Source of the DNA: Endotrypanum monterogeii
Taxonomy: Eukaryota > Euglenozoa > Kinetoplastea > Trypanosomatida > Trypanosomatidae
Length of the DNA: 64,000 bases
Reading direction: 5' to 3'
Assembly (NCBI GenBank): GCA_000333855.2
Contig: CM007348.1
Coordinates: 192,956 to 256,955 of the forward strand
This document shows, one piece after another, positions 10,034 through 19,443 of this stretch. A program made the position numbers and the translations under genes. The notes under the pieces are model-generated. The model saw nothing but the letters and a program-made list of their open reading frames with translations. It made no database searches and was not told the DNA's origin. Numbering within the stretch: position 1 is the stretch's first letter; every line of letters begins with the position of its first letter.

Positions 10034-10824
10034 CATCAACCATGACCTCTCCTCCTCGCGTTCCCCTCCCTCTTCGTTGCTGTTGAAGGGACTTTGTGTG
10101 AAGTATTTATGGGCGAAGCGAAATGTGCGGCGTTTCAGGAGAAACAGAGAGCTGCAAAACAAAAAAAAAATTGAAGCGCCTAGCCAATGACGGAATTCCC
10201 AACGGCGTATGCGGTGTTTTCATTTACAAAAAATGTGGTAATGGGATGGGGCACGGAAATCGATGATACCTTTGTGTTTTTTTTCCTTTAGGGGTTGTGT
10301 TTGTAATCTGCCTTAAACACGCCACGTCGTCGTTGTCGTCTTTTTCTGTGCGTGTGTCCACTCTCCGTCCTTCTTAATTATCGTACCTGTCGAGCTGCAC
10401 TACTGTCTTTCAGTCGCGTTAACCGTGGAGGACTGGAATGTGCTTGTACAGTCACTCGGCTTTCACATCCACATTCAGACGAGCAGGCGACCTTTCTGCA
10501 TAGCCACAGAAACATATTTGCACCTGAGCAGGCCTTTTTTTTTTTTTTTTTTGCACTCTTGCAATGTTGGCAAGACGGCGAATGTCGATTGGTGTGTCAC
10601 CATCCTTCACTGGGTACATGGCCTCGCAGCTCCGTCGATTTCCTTCTACCACAACGCAATACATGCGCGGATGCAGCGCGACGTATGTGACCGCGATCAT
10701 TTGTTTTCACATTTTGCATGTTGCAACATATTTCCCTCCCTGTCGCTGTCACCAAACCTAATTTTCTTTCTACCTCTTCATCCTTAGCTTTCTTCGTCGT
10801 GCATATTTCAGGGTCAAGCAAGTC
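10034..10824. other. Intergenic spacer MCM2 - 10825 gene
   Basis: No supported gene. The region holds poly-A and poly-T runs (T18 near 10533-10550) and, towards its end, a pyrimidine tract serving the next gene. Confidence 0.55.
10733..10811 (+). promoter_or_regulatory. Probable spliced-leader acceptor region for the 10825 gene
   Basis: A pyrimidine-rich tract contains two good acceptor AGs, CCTTAG ending at 10787 and TTTCAG ending at 10811. These give leaders of 37 or 13 nt before ATG 10825. Confidence 0.5.
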
Positions 10825-12270
10825 ATGCACGCCATGGAAGTGGAGCTGTCGCCAGGAAGCGCGTTTAAATGTAATCCAGGAGGTGCGGACGACCACCTGC
10901 TGGGGTCGGATGCAAGTACGGGGCGTCTGTATCGTGATCGGTACTACTTCGAGTATGAAAATCATCCCATCGCTTTTGTCAAGTCGACGGGGGCACTGTC
11001 CACCTTCCCAGGAGCCAAGGGGAGCCCAGAAATCAAGGATGTGCCTGGTGATGACCCATCTTCTATACCCTCTCACTCGCTTTTGGAGAGGGAGTTGGAT
11101 GCGATAAGGTCTGGGGGTTGCATCAATGAGAGGAGCAGCAACATTTCGAGTCCCTCCCCGGAGAGCGGCGCCGGCAGCAGCACTGCGCGATATACAGCTC
11201 CCGGCTTCTGCATAGGGGAATCTCGCGAGACCAGGCCCAGCACCTCCACGGTGCCCGCCGAAGAAGAGAGTTCGCTTCCCCGAGGGTGCCCTCCCACATG
11301 TCCCCCGTCATTAGCTACAAGCGCCTTTCTAGCGCTTCGACCTCCTCCGCCGTTCTCATCCCTGACGTCGCGCAGTGACGCGTTGGCAGGATCCTTTGCA
11401 CCTCCGCGAGTTGCTTCTCCGTCTGCCGCACAGCACCCGTCATCTGTGACCATCACGAAACGAAGAAGGGTAGGGAAAACTCAAAACGCTGCTTGTGTCG
11501 CATCTCAGTCGGCACACCACTCATGGAAAAGAGACACTATGCGAGCGAGCATCACCCGCTTCCTGAGCGTGGAGGAGCTGAGGGCTTCTAGGGTCAGCCG
11601 TGTTGCTAGCTCAAAGCGCATGAGTGGTGTGCCGCTCCGTGTGGACTCAGCAGCAACCCTTGCATCCACAATCTCGTCACCGCTACCGCGCCGACCGGTG
11701 GGAGAGATGGACAAGAGCAAAGCACGCCCGGTGGTCCGTTCATCGCCCAATACGATCGAGACGGGCGACCAGCGTGTGCATCATGCTTCGCTCGCATCCA
11801 TTCCACTGAGTCAACCTCATACCTCCGTATCCTTGGCGTATCTCACCCAGGCGGCAACCTCTGCTTCTCACTGTGTACCATGCGAAGGTGGTGTGAGCAG
11901 TCACCGACAGGGTGGGTGCGCCGCCCTCAGACTTAACTCTGAGCTCGTTTCGCCGGCCTCGCCGAGGCGACACCTTTCCCCTTCTATGGATTCGCCAACC
12001 AAGATTGTAGTCTTTCCGCCACCTCCAGTCGAGGATACGGAGATGTCGGAGTCCATGGGCTCTGGTGCGGCAGCGGTTTCTGAAGGGCTTCCTCACACAG
12101 CGGAGGCGCGCATCTTCAGTGAAATCTTGGTAACGGTGATGTGCGCTTGGTGCCAGCAATCGATCGATATTTGTGCATTTCTTCTTTCTGGCACTAAGCT
12201 TTCCGAAGTCTGTTTTTGCCCCCTTTGTGGAAGCCGCAGCACGTGGGGCGCATCACAGGAGATTGTGTAG
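10825..12270 (+). CDS. Unrecognised Ser/Pro-rich protein with C-terminal cysteine cluster (481 aa)
   Basis: ATG 10825 closely follows two candidate acceptor sites; a second Met is three codons downstream. I do not recognise a family. Residues about 35-75 include an ordered-looking aromatic segment (RLYRDRYYFEYENHPIAFV). Residues 80-420 are Ser/Pro/Arg-rich low-complexity sequence with many SP dipeptides and a basic patch TKRRRVGK around 210 that looks like a nuclear localisation signal. The last 60 residues carry a hydrophobic/Cys segment, VMCAWC, then C-x-C-P-x-C (CFCPLC) about 20 residues later, compatible with a small zinc-binding ribbon. A zinc-binding nuclear adaptor is possible, but no function can be assigned. 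Base composition resembles the neighbouring genes, which supports it being coding. Confidence 0.82.
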   Translation: MHAMEVELSPGSAFKCNPGGADDHLLGSDASTGRLYRDRYYFEYENHPIAFVKSTGALSTFPGAKGSPEIKDVPGDDPSSIPSHSLLERELDAIRSGGCINERSSNISSPSPESGAGSSTARYTAPGFCIGESRETRPSTSTVPAEEESSLPRGCPPTCPPSLATSAFLALRPPPPFSSLTSRSDALAGSFAPPRVASPSAAQHPSSVTITKRRRVGKTQNAACVASQSAHHSWKRDTMRASITRFLSVEELRASRVSRVASSKRMSGVPLRVDSAATLASTISSPLPRRPVGEMDKSKARPVVRSSPNTIETGDQRVHHASLASIPLSQPHTSVSLAYLTQAATSASHCVPCEGGVSSHRQGGCAALRLNSELVSPASPRRHLSPSMDSPTKIVVFPPPPVEDTEMSESMGSGAAAVSEGLPHTAEARIFSEILVTVMCAWCQQSIDICAFLLSGTKLSEVCFCPLCGSRSTWGASQEIV

Positions 12271-12573
12271 AGTCTGTCCCGCTGTGTGCCAAGATCGACA
12301 CCCAATCTCTCCACCACAGGGTCTTGCACCAACAGCCTTGTATGCTGCATTTCTCATTCTCATTCTCACCAGTTCTGCTCATTGTTTTTTTTTTGTTATG
12401 GTGAATTTCGAGTTTTTGATTTTCATTTTTTTTTTTTTGGTGGGGGGAGGGTACTCATCGCCCCTTCTTTGGGGTTTCTTATACATAGCGAGTCAATCAC
12501 TCCGTGCCATCGATGTGGCTATGGGAGGTGTTCTGGCTGCTGGGCGGAATGCAGTGGGAGTGGAGAGACGTAT

Positions 12574-12608
12574 GGGGGGGGGGGAATGGGGCGGAGGAGG
12601 GGGAGGGC
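12574..12608 (+). repeat. G-rich run with quadruplex pattern
   Basis: Four or more guanine runs of length 3 or more are separated by 1-7 nt (G10, AAT, G4, CGGAGGA, G5, A, G3). This satisfies the usual intramolecular G-quadruplex pattern on the + (mRNA-sense) strand, in the 3' UTR or spacer after the 10825 gene. Confidence 0.6.
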
Positions 12609-13284
12609 GAGTGGCAATTCTTTTTGTATGCCACGATCCATTTTAGATTTTTTCGCACTGCTCCACTTCCATCGCGTTCTCAAGTCCCGTTAATGCGAAC
12701 GCCCTCTTCTTCTTCCTCCTCGTCCTCCTCTTTCTCTTTTTTTTTTTTGAGCCCCCCCCCCCCTTTTACAAATATAATAGAGGATCTGTGTCTGGGCTAC
12801 GTTTCCAGTCTAGATCTGTGCACACGTAGGGTCGTTGCAGTCGGCTTCTCCTTCCTTCGCCCCTTTATATTCTGCGGGACTTGAGGCGTCCTTCCTCTCT
12901 GAGGTATAGAGATGAATACATTCAAATGCATCTCAAGTTTGCAGAGAGCGACATATTCGAGGGCCAATATCACAAACACATCAGCTCCACAGGCGCACGC
13001 AAGAGTCCTCTAAGCGTGCCGGTTTTAGCTCCTTTTTTTTTCCTCTCTGTGGAGTAGCGGATTTTCTTCCTCCTCCCCCTTCGGACCCTGCAACACCAGA
13101 TTATCCCCTCGGACAGCTCTGCCGATGAGCTTTTAATTCTTCAATTTTTTGTTTTTGCTTCCTCTCTTGCACTGTTCCTCAAGTGAATTAATATATATAT
13201 ATATATTTTCGGGTACCTGCTCCGTTCTCGTGCACATATATTTCTTCCCTGAACCTCTACCCTACGTGGTTTTCTTTTCTCGTA

Positions 13285-13310
13285 ATATATATATATATAT
13301 ATATATATAT
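13285..13310. repeat. (TA)13 microsatellite
   Basis: Uninterrupted AT repeat ending 41 nt before the ATG at 13352. A candidate acceptor AG follows it directly. Confidence 0.9.
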
Positions 13311-13351
13311 ACAAGCTTACCAAGTACCGGGAACGCCCAGGAAAAATAATA

Positions 13352-15064
13352 ATGGATCTAGTCTCGGTGGCTGGGCGACTATGCGTCTTCAGCAAGGGGC
13401 TTGCGATGGAGTACCTTCATCCTAAGACGCTGAGTTTGGCTCGAGAGATGATGTTGACCGGCTCTTTATCCGACGCCGCTAGGGTCTTCACTAGTGCCCT
13501 CTCTACCAGTAGCGGGGAACTCTTTCAGGACTTTCTCCTTGTACTGGTAGTGCTGACCGTTATCGTTGTGCTCGCTCGCTACCTCGTGCGCTTCTCGTGG
13601 TGGTTGTGCATCGGCATTCCAACGGCCGCCTACAGGGATTACAAGATTCCTGGTGGCCAGAGGTGCTATCCGGCCCAGGTGCGGCAGGAACGGGCAGAGC
13701 GAAAGCGAGCGGCCCATAGCAATGTGAAGGAGGGGGCCCTCGCTCCTCCTGCGAAGTCTCCACAGGAGGTGTCGACGGGAAGCACCAAAGCTGGCCAGGA
13801 AAAGAAAAGCGACAGTATCGGAAGCCATAGGGGAAAGAAGCAAGCGGCTGCAGATAATGAGAAAGCGTCAGCTGTCACAGCGCTGCCACCGCAGCAGGCA
13901 GAGGTACAGTTCACTGCCACGTCGCGGCGCACGCCTCAGCACGCGCGTGCGTCACCCAAGTCTATCCTCCGCGGCTTTCCGGAGGTCGATCTTCTTTTCA
14001 CCTCTCCTGGACAGCGTTATTTATTGATTGGCTGTCGCAGCAAGCGGAAGACGTTGCTGTACCCCCAGAGCGATGCTACCGCGTTCATGGAGCGTGGTAG
14101 GGAACTGCAGGAGAAGTACTTCACCGATGTGAATGCTGTGGTCACTGCAGCGGTTGGGCTGGAGCAGAAGGCAGAGGTCTACTCTGCTCAGTTCTCCGTG
14201 GATGATGCACGCCTCATCATAGGTGAGCGCTTCACCGACAAGTTTATCTGTTTCGCTTTGTCTGGGCGCACTCAGGTTAGCCTGACGCAGTTGTGGTCGA
14301 TGAGGCTGTCGAACCGACGCCTCGTTTCCTCGGTGCCACGTTGGAGCGTACTAGGGCAGGACGGCATTCTGAGCATTATCGATCAGACGACAGAGTTGGA
14401 AGTCATTTCTCGGGGTGCAGCGGAGGCGTCAGGGATGCATAAAGAGAAATTCAAAGTGGGCAGTGCGCTTGCGTGGGCAGTGTGCGACGATCGCGTCGCG
14501 CTCGGAGGTTCTTTTCTGCGCGAGCCACGGCTTTCGCGTGTTGTGCAGCGCGCTGGCAGCGGCGAGTGGACCCTCGAGCCGGTGGCGGTTTTCCCCAACA
14601 CACTTAAGTTGCGCGTGTCGGCACTCGCTTTTGTGACTCCAGGCGCCCCCGAGTTCAATACGCGTAGCTACTTGATTGTGTTTCTGGAGAGCGGTGTCGG
14701 CACCATCTACAATTTGCAAAACTTATCGATGCAGAGCACACCGCAGGCTGTGTGCACTTTTGACGACACAGACTACGCGGGGTACAGGAGCGATGTTCCG
14801 CTAACCATTCTCACAGCTGTGCGTGGGCAGGCATACCATGAGGTACTGCGCATTGCCCTCCTTCGTGGCCCAAATGTGACGGTGTATGAGCAGTCGGGCA
14901 AGGCCGATGGCGGTGGTTTTGAGATGCAGCGCATCGCTGATCTGTACGACGTGCAGGAGGGTGATGTGGTGACGCACGCAGTGTTCCTGCAAAACGGAGC
15001 TGGCCTGGCCACCAGTGGGCCATCGGACGGTCGCCATGTCCGCATGTTCGCTCTGTCGTCTTGA
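13352..15064 (+). CDS. N-terminally membrane-anchored beta-propeller-like protein, TBL2/Sec12-type topology (570 aa)
   Basis: The frame starts at the first ATG after the TA repeat and ends in TGA. Residues about 57-93 form one long hydrophobic segment (FLLVLVVLTVIVVLARYLV, then more aromatics), so the protein is a single-pass membrane protein. Residues about 105-175 are Lys/Ser/Pro-rich and probably cytosolic. From about 205 to the end the sequence reads as repeated four-stranded blades, such as VYSAQFSVDDARLIIG and a closing blade SDGRHVRMFALSS, typical of degenerate WD40 repeats. The order N-terminal anchor, basic linker, propeller matches TBL2, an ER protein. Sec12/PREB proteins carry the anchor at the C terminus instead. 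ER location and the TBL2 link are inference. The propeller reading is moderately secure. Confidence 0.85.
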   Translation: MDLVSVAGRLCVFSKGLAMEYLHPKTLSLAREMMLTGSLSDAARVFTSALSTSSGELFQDFLLVLVVLTVIVVLARYLVRFSWWLCIGIPTAAYRDYKIPGGQRCYPAQVRQERAERKRAAHSNVKEGALAPPAKSPQEVSTGSTKAGQEKKSDSIGSHRGKKQAAADNEKASAVTALPPQQAEVQFTATSRRTPQHARASPKSILRGFPEVDLLFTSPGQRYLLIGCRSKRKTLLYPQSDATAFMERGRELQEKYFTDVNAVVTAAVGLEQKAEVYSAQFSVDDARLIIGERFTDKFICFALSGRTQVSLTQLWSMRLSNRRLVSSVPRWSVLGQDGILSIIDQTTELEVISRGAAEASGMHKEKFKVGSALAWAVCDDRVALGGSFLREPRLSRVVQRAGSGEWTLEPVAVFPNTLKLRVSALAFVTPGAPEFNTRSYLIVFLESGVGTIYNLQNLSMQSTPQAVCTFDDTDYAGYRSDVPLTILTAVRGQAYHEVLRIALLRGPNVTVYEQSGKADGGGFEMQRIADLYDVQEGDVVTHAVFLQNGAGLATSGPSDGRHVRMFALSS

Positions 15065-17007
15065 GGAGATAAAGGGTAGTTTCTCAAGCCGTGCACCATG
15101 GTATGAAATTCAAACGGTTGGTTCCTTCTCTGCCCAGGATCGACTCGTACACCAACGGCATCATGAGAGTGTGCGCAGAAGCACAGGTGTGTTACCACAG
15201 CTGCCCATTATTCCTACTTGATGTTGAGGAGTTTATCGTACTGCTGCGGTTTTGGAGAGGGTGACAAGCGTCTCACCATGTCGGGTAACAAGTTTTTCCT
15301 CCTCCATCTTCTTAATAGTGTCAGTATGCTTCTTTTTCTGTGTGCTGGTGTCGTGGTCGGGAGTTGGCGGCGCTGGGAAGATGTGGGGGGGGGATAGGCA
15401 GACCTCGCTGATTGCCGTCATTGTCGGATACGGTGCGGCATATTGCGGTGCTCTGGTTAACTTGTTTCGAGTCGTTTCTGTGCCCCTCAACGTTGCCGCA
15501 GTTGTACACAGGCACCGTCGTTATTGCGACGTGGACAGTACCCTAGGGCAGGCTCGTACCCTTTCTTTGCCCCTTCTGCCCCAAGCTGAGATGCATCACT
15601 TCTTCTGATCATTTCGGCACGTTGCACATGCATCCTTCCATCAACATTCAGCGCTTTTGCTATTTGGCGGGTGTTTGAGTGGACAGGGGGGTTGCTCATT
15701 CTCCCCTTCTGGCAAGCTGCACTCACTTCCCCGACAGCGGGTGAGGAAGGTGCACATCTATGTCCTTCACGTAGCTCTATGATGATGTTTTGGGGACTGA
15801 GTGCACATTAAACGCTTCTATCCTGCCCCGAAACCCTGATGCAGCTGCTTTTGGTAGTCTTCACCCCCCCTTCCTATCCTCCCTCGCGAATCCCGTGGAT
15901 CGCGCGTGCCTTGAGAATTCGGATATTCGAAGACAAGGGTATAGTTATCCGGAAAAGCAAATATGCCACGATCTTCTCACCGTTTTTTTTTTTTAAGGCT
16001 CCTCTCCGCTTTTCCCCCTCTTCACTGTCAAAGAGAATAGGACACCAGTGCGTCGGCGCCGTTCTCCGCGCATACCACAACTCTTCCTTTGTTTCCGTAC
16101 TAGATTCCACGTTTGCTTCGGCGGCATCGATTGTGTCCCAGCGGCCCCCCTTTGATATTCTCTTCTCTCGTCGGGTACGAGTGCACATAGGGGTCTTCAG
16201 CGCACATGGGCACACCATGGGGGCGGGGCTCCCAAACGGAAGTGCTTCTCCGAAACACACACATGCGAACACCTATATCTTTAGGGGGAACAGTACAAAA
16301 AAAAAAAAGTGCGGGGGCACATGAGATCGCACAGACATGTGGTCAGTTGTGAGCACAGAGGGTGAGGAGGGGGGGAGGTGGTGGTGGGGGGGGGCGAGTG
16401 ACAACTTTGTTTCCCACCAGCATTTTTTTTTTTTGTGTAGCTCAGGTGTAGCACAGCTTTCGTTGTACATCTTCAGTTAGCGCATGCAGGGCACTCTGAC
16501 AGATGATCTCACGACTCTTGTGACTCCGGTCGTGTAAAGCTTAAACCAACAACAAACAAAAAATCTAGCGATCACGCATCGAGGTGCAGAAGCAACTCGC
16601 TTTCCGACTTCACTGGGGCATAGAGACATACGCTTACGAGCCTCGCAGGAGAGTACAACCTTGACTACTTGTCTGCACATTCATGGGGTCTGTTTTTTTC
16701 CCCTTGTTGATGGTCTATTCCACAGCCTTTCGAGAATTGTTTTTTAAAATTTTTATCAAGAGACAATCCGTCTCACACCTGTGAGACCAAATACTGCGCA
16801 ATCCTTGCCTTGTCCATTTCACTCACTCGCCCTCTCTCTCGCTTTTTTTTTTTTTTCTGTTCATCCCCCCGGTTGCAATCAATCTCATTGTTGAATGAAT
16901 TGGTCCACCTGCATCCCTCGAACGAATTATGCGAAGGTGTGTCTCGCCGCTTGCCTTCACATCTGCACGCGCACGCAGGCGGAATCACCGGAAAAAGGAA
17001 AAGGCTA
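15065..17007. other. Intergenic spacer upstream of the 17008 gene
   Basis: No supported gene in 1.9 kb. Contains poly-T and poly-A runs, a G-rich block near 16350-16396, and a pyrimidine tract around 16835-16875. The AG at 16977-16978 is a likely acceptor for the next gene (29-nt leader). Confidence 0.5.
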
Positions 17008-17538
17008 ATGAAAGCAAAGTTGAACACTGGGCCGAGAAAGGCTCGGAAACACATCTCATTTAATGCAAACCGCAACAGAGTGCGGTTTGTTTGTGTCCCT
17101 CCACGTTCGCAAAACCGAAAATACTGGTTCACCGAGACGCAGCGCATTGTCAAAAAAGGGCTCAACTTTGAGGTGGAACCAGACGTAATGATTGAAGTAA
17201 ACATCGAGTGCCGCATGCAGGTCACCGCGCTGGCACGTAAGCCTCTTCGTCAGCCTGCCAAGGATCCGGCAGCTAACGGCGGCGCCGGCATCAGCACTTC
17301 CTCATCTATGTTTCCCTCCGTCAAGCGCAGCTTCGTCCAGATAGAGGAGCTACTTCCACTTTTCTCACCGGACCCACGAGCGCGTGATCGATGGCAGTGC
17401 ATCGGCTCTGTGGGTGCAGGGGAGATGTCCAAGGTTAGGGTTGTGATGCCGCCTGGTAGCTACCGCTTCCGTTGCGTCGGCGGGGATACTGTGCAGATCT
17501 TTGCCCAGGCGTGGGATATTGAGCGCGAACTGATTTAA
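17008..17538 (+). CDS. Unrecognised conserved-looking basic/beta-rich protein (176 aa)
   Basis: The open frame extends upstream to a TTG at 16810, but that extension translates a poly-T tract. The first ATG in frame is at 17008, 30 nt after a likely acceptor AG, so I use it. The N terminus is strongly basic (MKAKLNTGPRKARKHISF). It is followed by beta-type sequence with RVRFVCVPPRS and KYWFTETQRIVKKGLNFEVE, a low-complexity Gly/Ser linker at about 92-110, and a C-terminal beta segment (MPPGSYRFRCVGGDTVQIFAQ, residues about 149-169). I recognise no family. The two beta-rich halves around a flexible linker suggest a small globular protein. Codon usage resembles its neighbours. Confidence 0.75.
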   Translation: MKAKLNTGPRKARKHISFNANRNRVRFVCVPPRSQNRKYWFTETQRIVKKGLNFEVEPDVMIEVNIECRMQVTALARKPLRQPAKDPAANGGAGISTSSSMFPSVKRSFVQIEELLPLFSPDPRARDRWQCIGSVGAGEMSKVRVVMPPGSYRFRCVGGDTVQIFAQAWDIERELI

Positions 17539-17648
17539 CTAGGCGTCGGCGGCTGCGATGTTTTCACTGACGGCGGTGGCCGTCGATTTTTTCGTGGAAC
17601 AGTTGTGACGATGCGTGCGAGATGGAAGGCGGGAGGATCTCAATTAAC

Positions 17649-17653
<5 letters not shown>

Positions 17654-17702
<49 letters not shown>
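17654..17702. repeat. (CA)24 microsatellite
   Basis: The longest uninterrupted CA repeat in the window, 49 nt, starting about 115 nt after the stop codon of the 17008 gene. Confidence 0.92.
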
Positions 17703-17704
<2 letters not shown>

Positions 17705-18876
17705 TTGCCTTATCCGTGGTTGGCCGAAGCGTAGCGTGTCTTTAACGAGAAAAAATGCGAATAGGTGATTTGGTGGTCCATTTTTGTCACTAAATAGGGA
17801 AAACAAAGAAAGGAATAACGAGAGGGGAAGAGAAAGCGGCCGAAAAGAAGTTCTTAGCGGCATACCGGCGGCTTCACGGTCTTTCCTGGACGTAGCGACG
17901 ACGCGGTGAGGAGAGAGGGTGGAAGGAAGGGAGGGGGGACATTGCTTTTAATGCACGAGTCAGTCCTCTTGCATCCACTCATCTTTCGTGACTCATCTTT
18001 CTCTCTTCGTTTGATTCACCCCCAACGACAGCGACAACGACAACATGCAAGCATCAGCGCAAACGCATCGCTAAAAAAAAAAGGGTGCGACAACTCTTCT
18101 CGGGGAGGTTCTCGCACCTCCTCTCTTTTCCACATCCACACATATACATCTACCTTCACCGAGAGCACGTGTCATTTTTACACCTCAAATATAAACAAAA
18201 CACAGTCGCAGAGGCTTGGTCCAGGAGGGCTTCCTCACAAGCAGCACGAGTCAGGGGAGAGGAGGAGAGAGGATCTCCACTCTCTCACTACTGTGCTATG
18301 CGCCACGGAAAAACAAAAATATATGTGTTTTGTGGGTGCGATAACGGTACCCAATTGTTTTTTTTTTTTCTATCTAGCTGCTTTATCACTAGATGTGCCT
18401 TTTTCGGGTGACGCGAGGTAGATCGCATCTATGGTGTTTGGGCCAGTTATCTTATTCCAGCATATCGGTGTGGGCTGTACTCCGGAGCAGCACCATATCG
18501 ATTCTTCTTTAGAAGGGTCCAACTTTATTTGTGTTTCGCCTTCTCACATATCTCCTTTTCTCTGCCAACCGCTTTGCTCTTTCCCTTCTCCTGCACACAA
18601 CATTTATGGATGTGCACCGCTTCGGCCACATCGTTCTCCGAAATAGTTTTTTTTGTTTATCTTTCCCTTCCTCTCGTGACCCTGCAACGTGCGTTGTGAC
18701 ACCTTCTCGGCTTCCAATTGCCCCCCCCCCCTCTCCTCGCCCCCTCGCCTTCGTGTCTCCCCTCCATAGATCTTTTCCGGCGCACATTTTCGGTTGCCCC
18801 ATTTTTTTTTTTTCTGCTTCTTTATTTGAAGAAGTTATCCAGTAGTACACCGTCGTCGAGTCCCTCGGGTATACAT

Positions 18877-18904
18877 ATACATACATACATACATACATAC
18901 ATAT
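18877..18904. repeat. CATA tetranucleotide repeat
   Basis: About six to seven tandem ATAC/CATA units in the spacer. Confidence 0.85.
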
Positions 18905-19443
18905 ATTTACTTCAAGGCATAGACGTACACTGACGTTTCCTGTCCTCTCCTGGTGTTTTTCCCTCACGACCTGCTCAGCACAGTGACGCCTTCCTGCCGC
19001 TGCACACACTTTTGGCTGCGGAATTTTCTTCCCCTTTATTCTTGTTTCTCTCTCTTTCCGCCCTTGTCTGTGTGCGCTTTTTTTTTTTTTCTTCATCTTG
19101 CTGATAGCTACCTCGTGTATCTACATACAACCCCCCCCCCCCTCCCCTCCCCTCTTTCTCATTCCCCCCCCCCCCCCCACTAGAATAGCGGGCCTTCTTC
19201 TATTCATCAACAGTCTACACAGATTCCCCTATACAACGTGTTCGGAAGCGCACCTTCCCAGCTCTCTCCCCTCACCACATACACACACACACAGAGAGAC
19301 ATCCGGGAAACGTTTGCATCACGAAAACACCACTCGCTGACACGTGGCACCTTCTCTCTTCTCCCGCTTTTTTTTTCTCGTTTTTTCTCCTCTACCCGCA
19401 TCCTTTCACATCAATCGTTTGCGTTTCGCTGCCTGTTGAGAGA

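Larger units (their letters stand above)
12271..13351. other. Intergenic spacer with G-rich run and TA repeat
   Basis: No supported gene. Holds a guanine-rich block at 12574-12608, poly-T/poly-C tracts near 12740-12770, and TA repeats near 13192-13206 and 13285-13310. An AG at 13314-13315 after the TA repeat is a possible acceptor for the next gene. Confidence 0.55.
17539..19443. other. Intergenic spacer upstream of RNR large subunit
   Basis: No supported gene. Contains a long (AC)n repeat at 17654-17702, CATA repeats at 18877-18904, poly-C tracts near 19131-19144 and 19164-19179, and a long pyrimidine tract at about 19346-19438. Two possible acceptors for the RNR gene are the AG at 19182-19183 and one immediately before the start codon. 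Confidence 0.5.

Noticed and set aside
17654..17702. Possible CRISPR or minisatellite array in the CA-repeat region
   Set aside because: Plain dinucleotide repeat with no spacers or longer unit. No CRISPR array is seen anywhere in the window.
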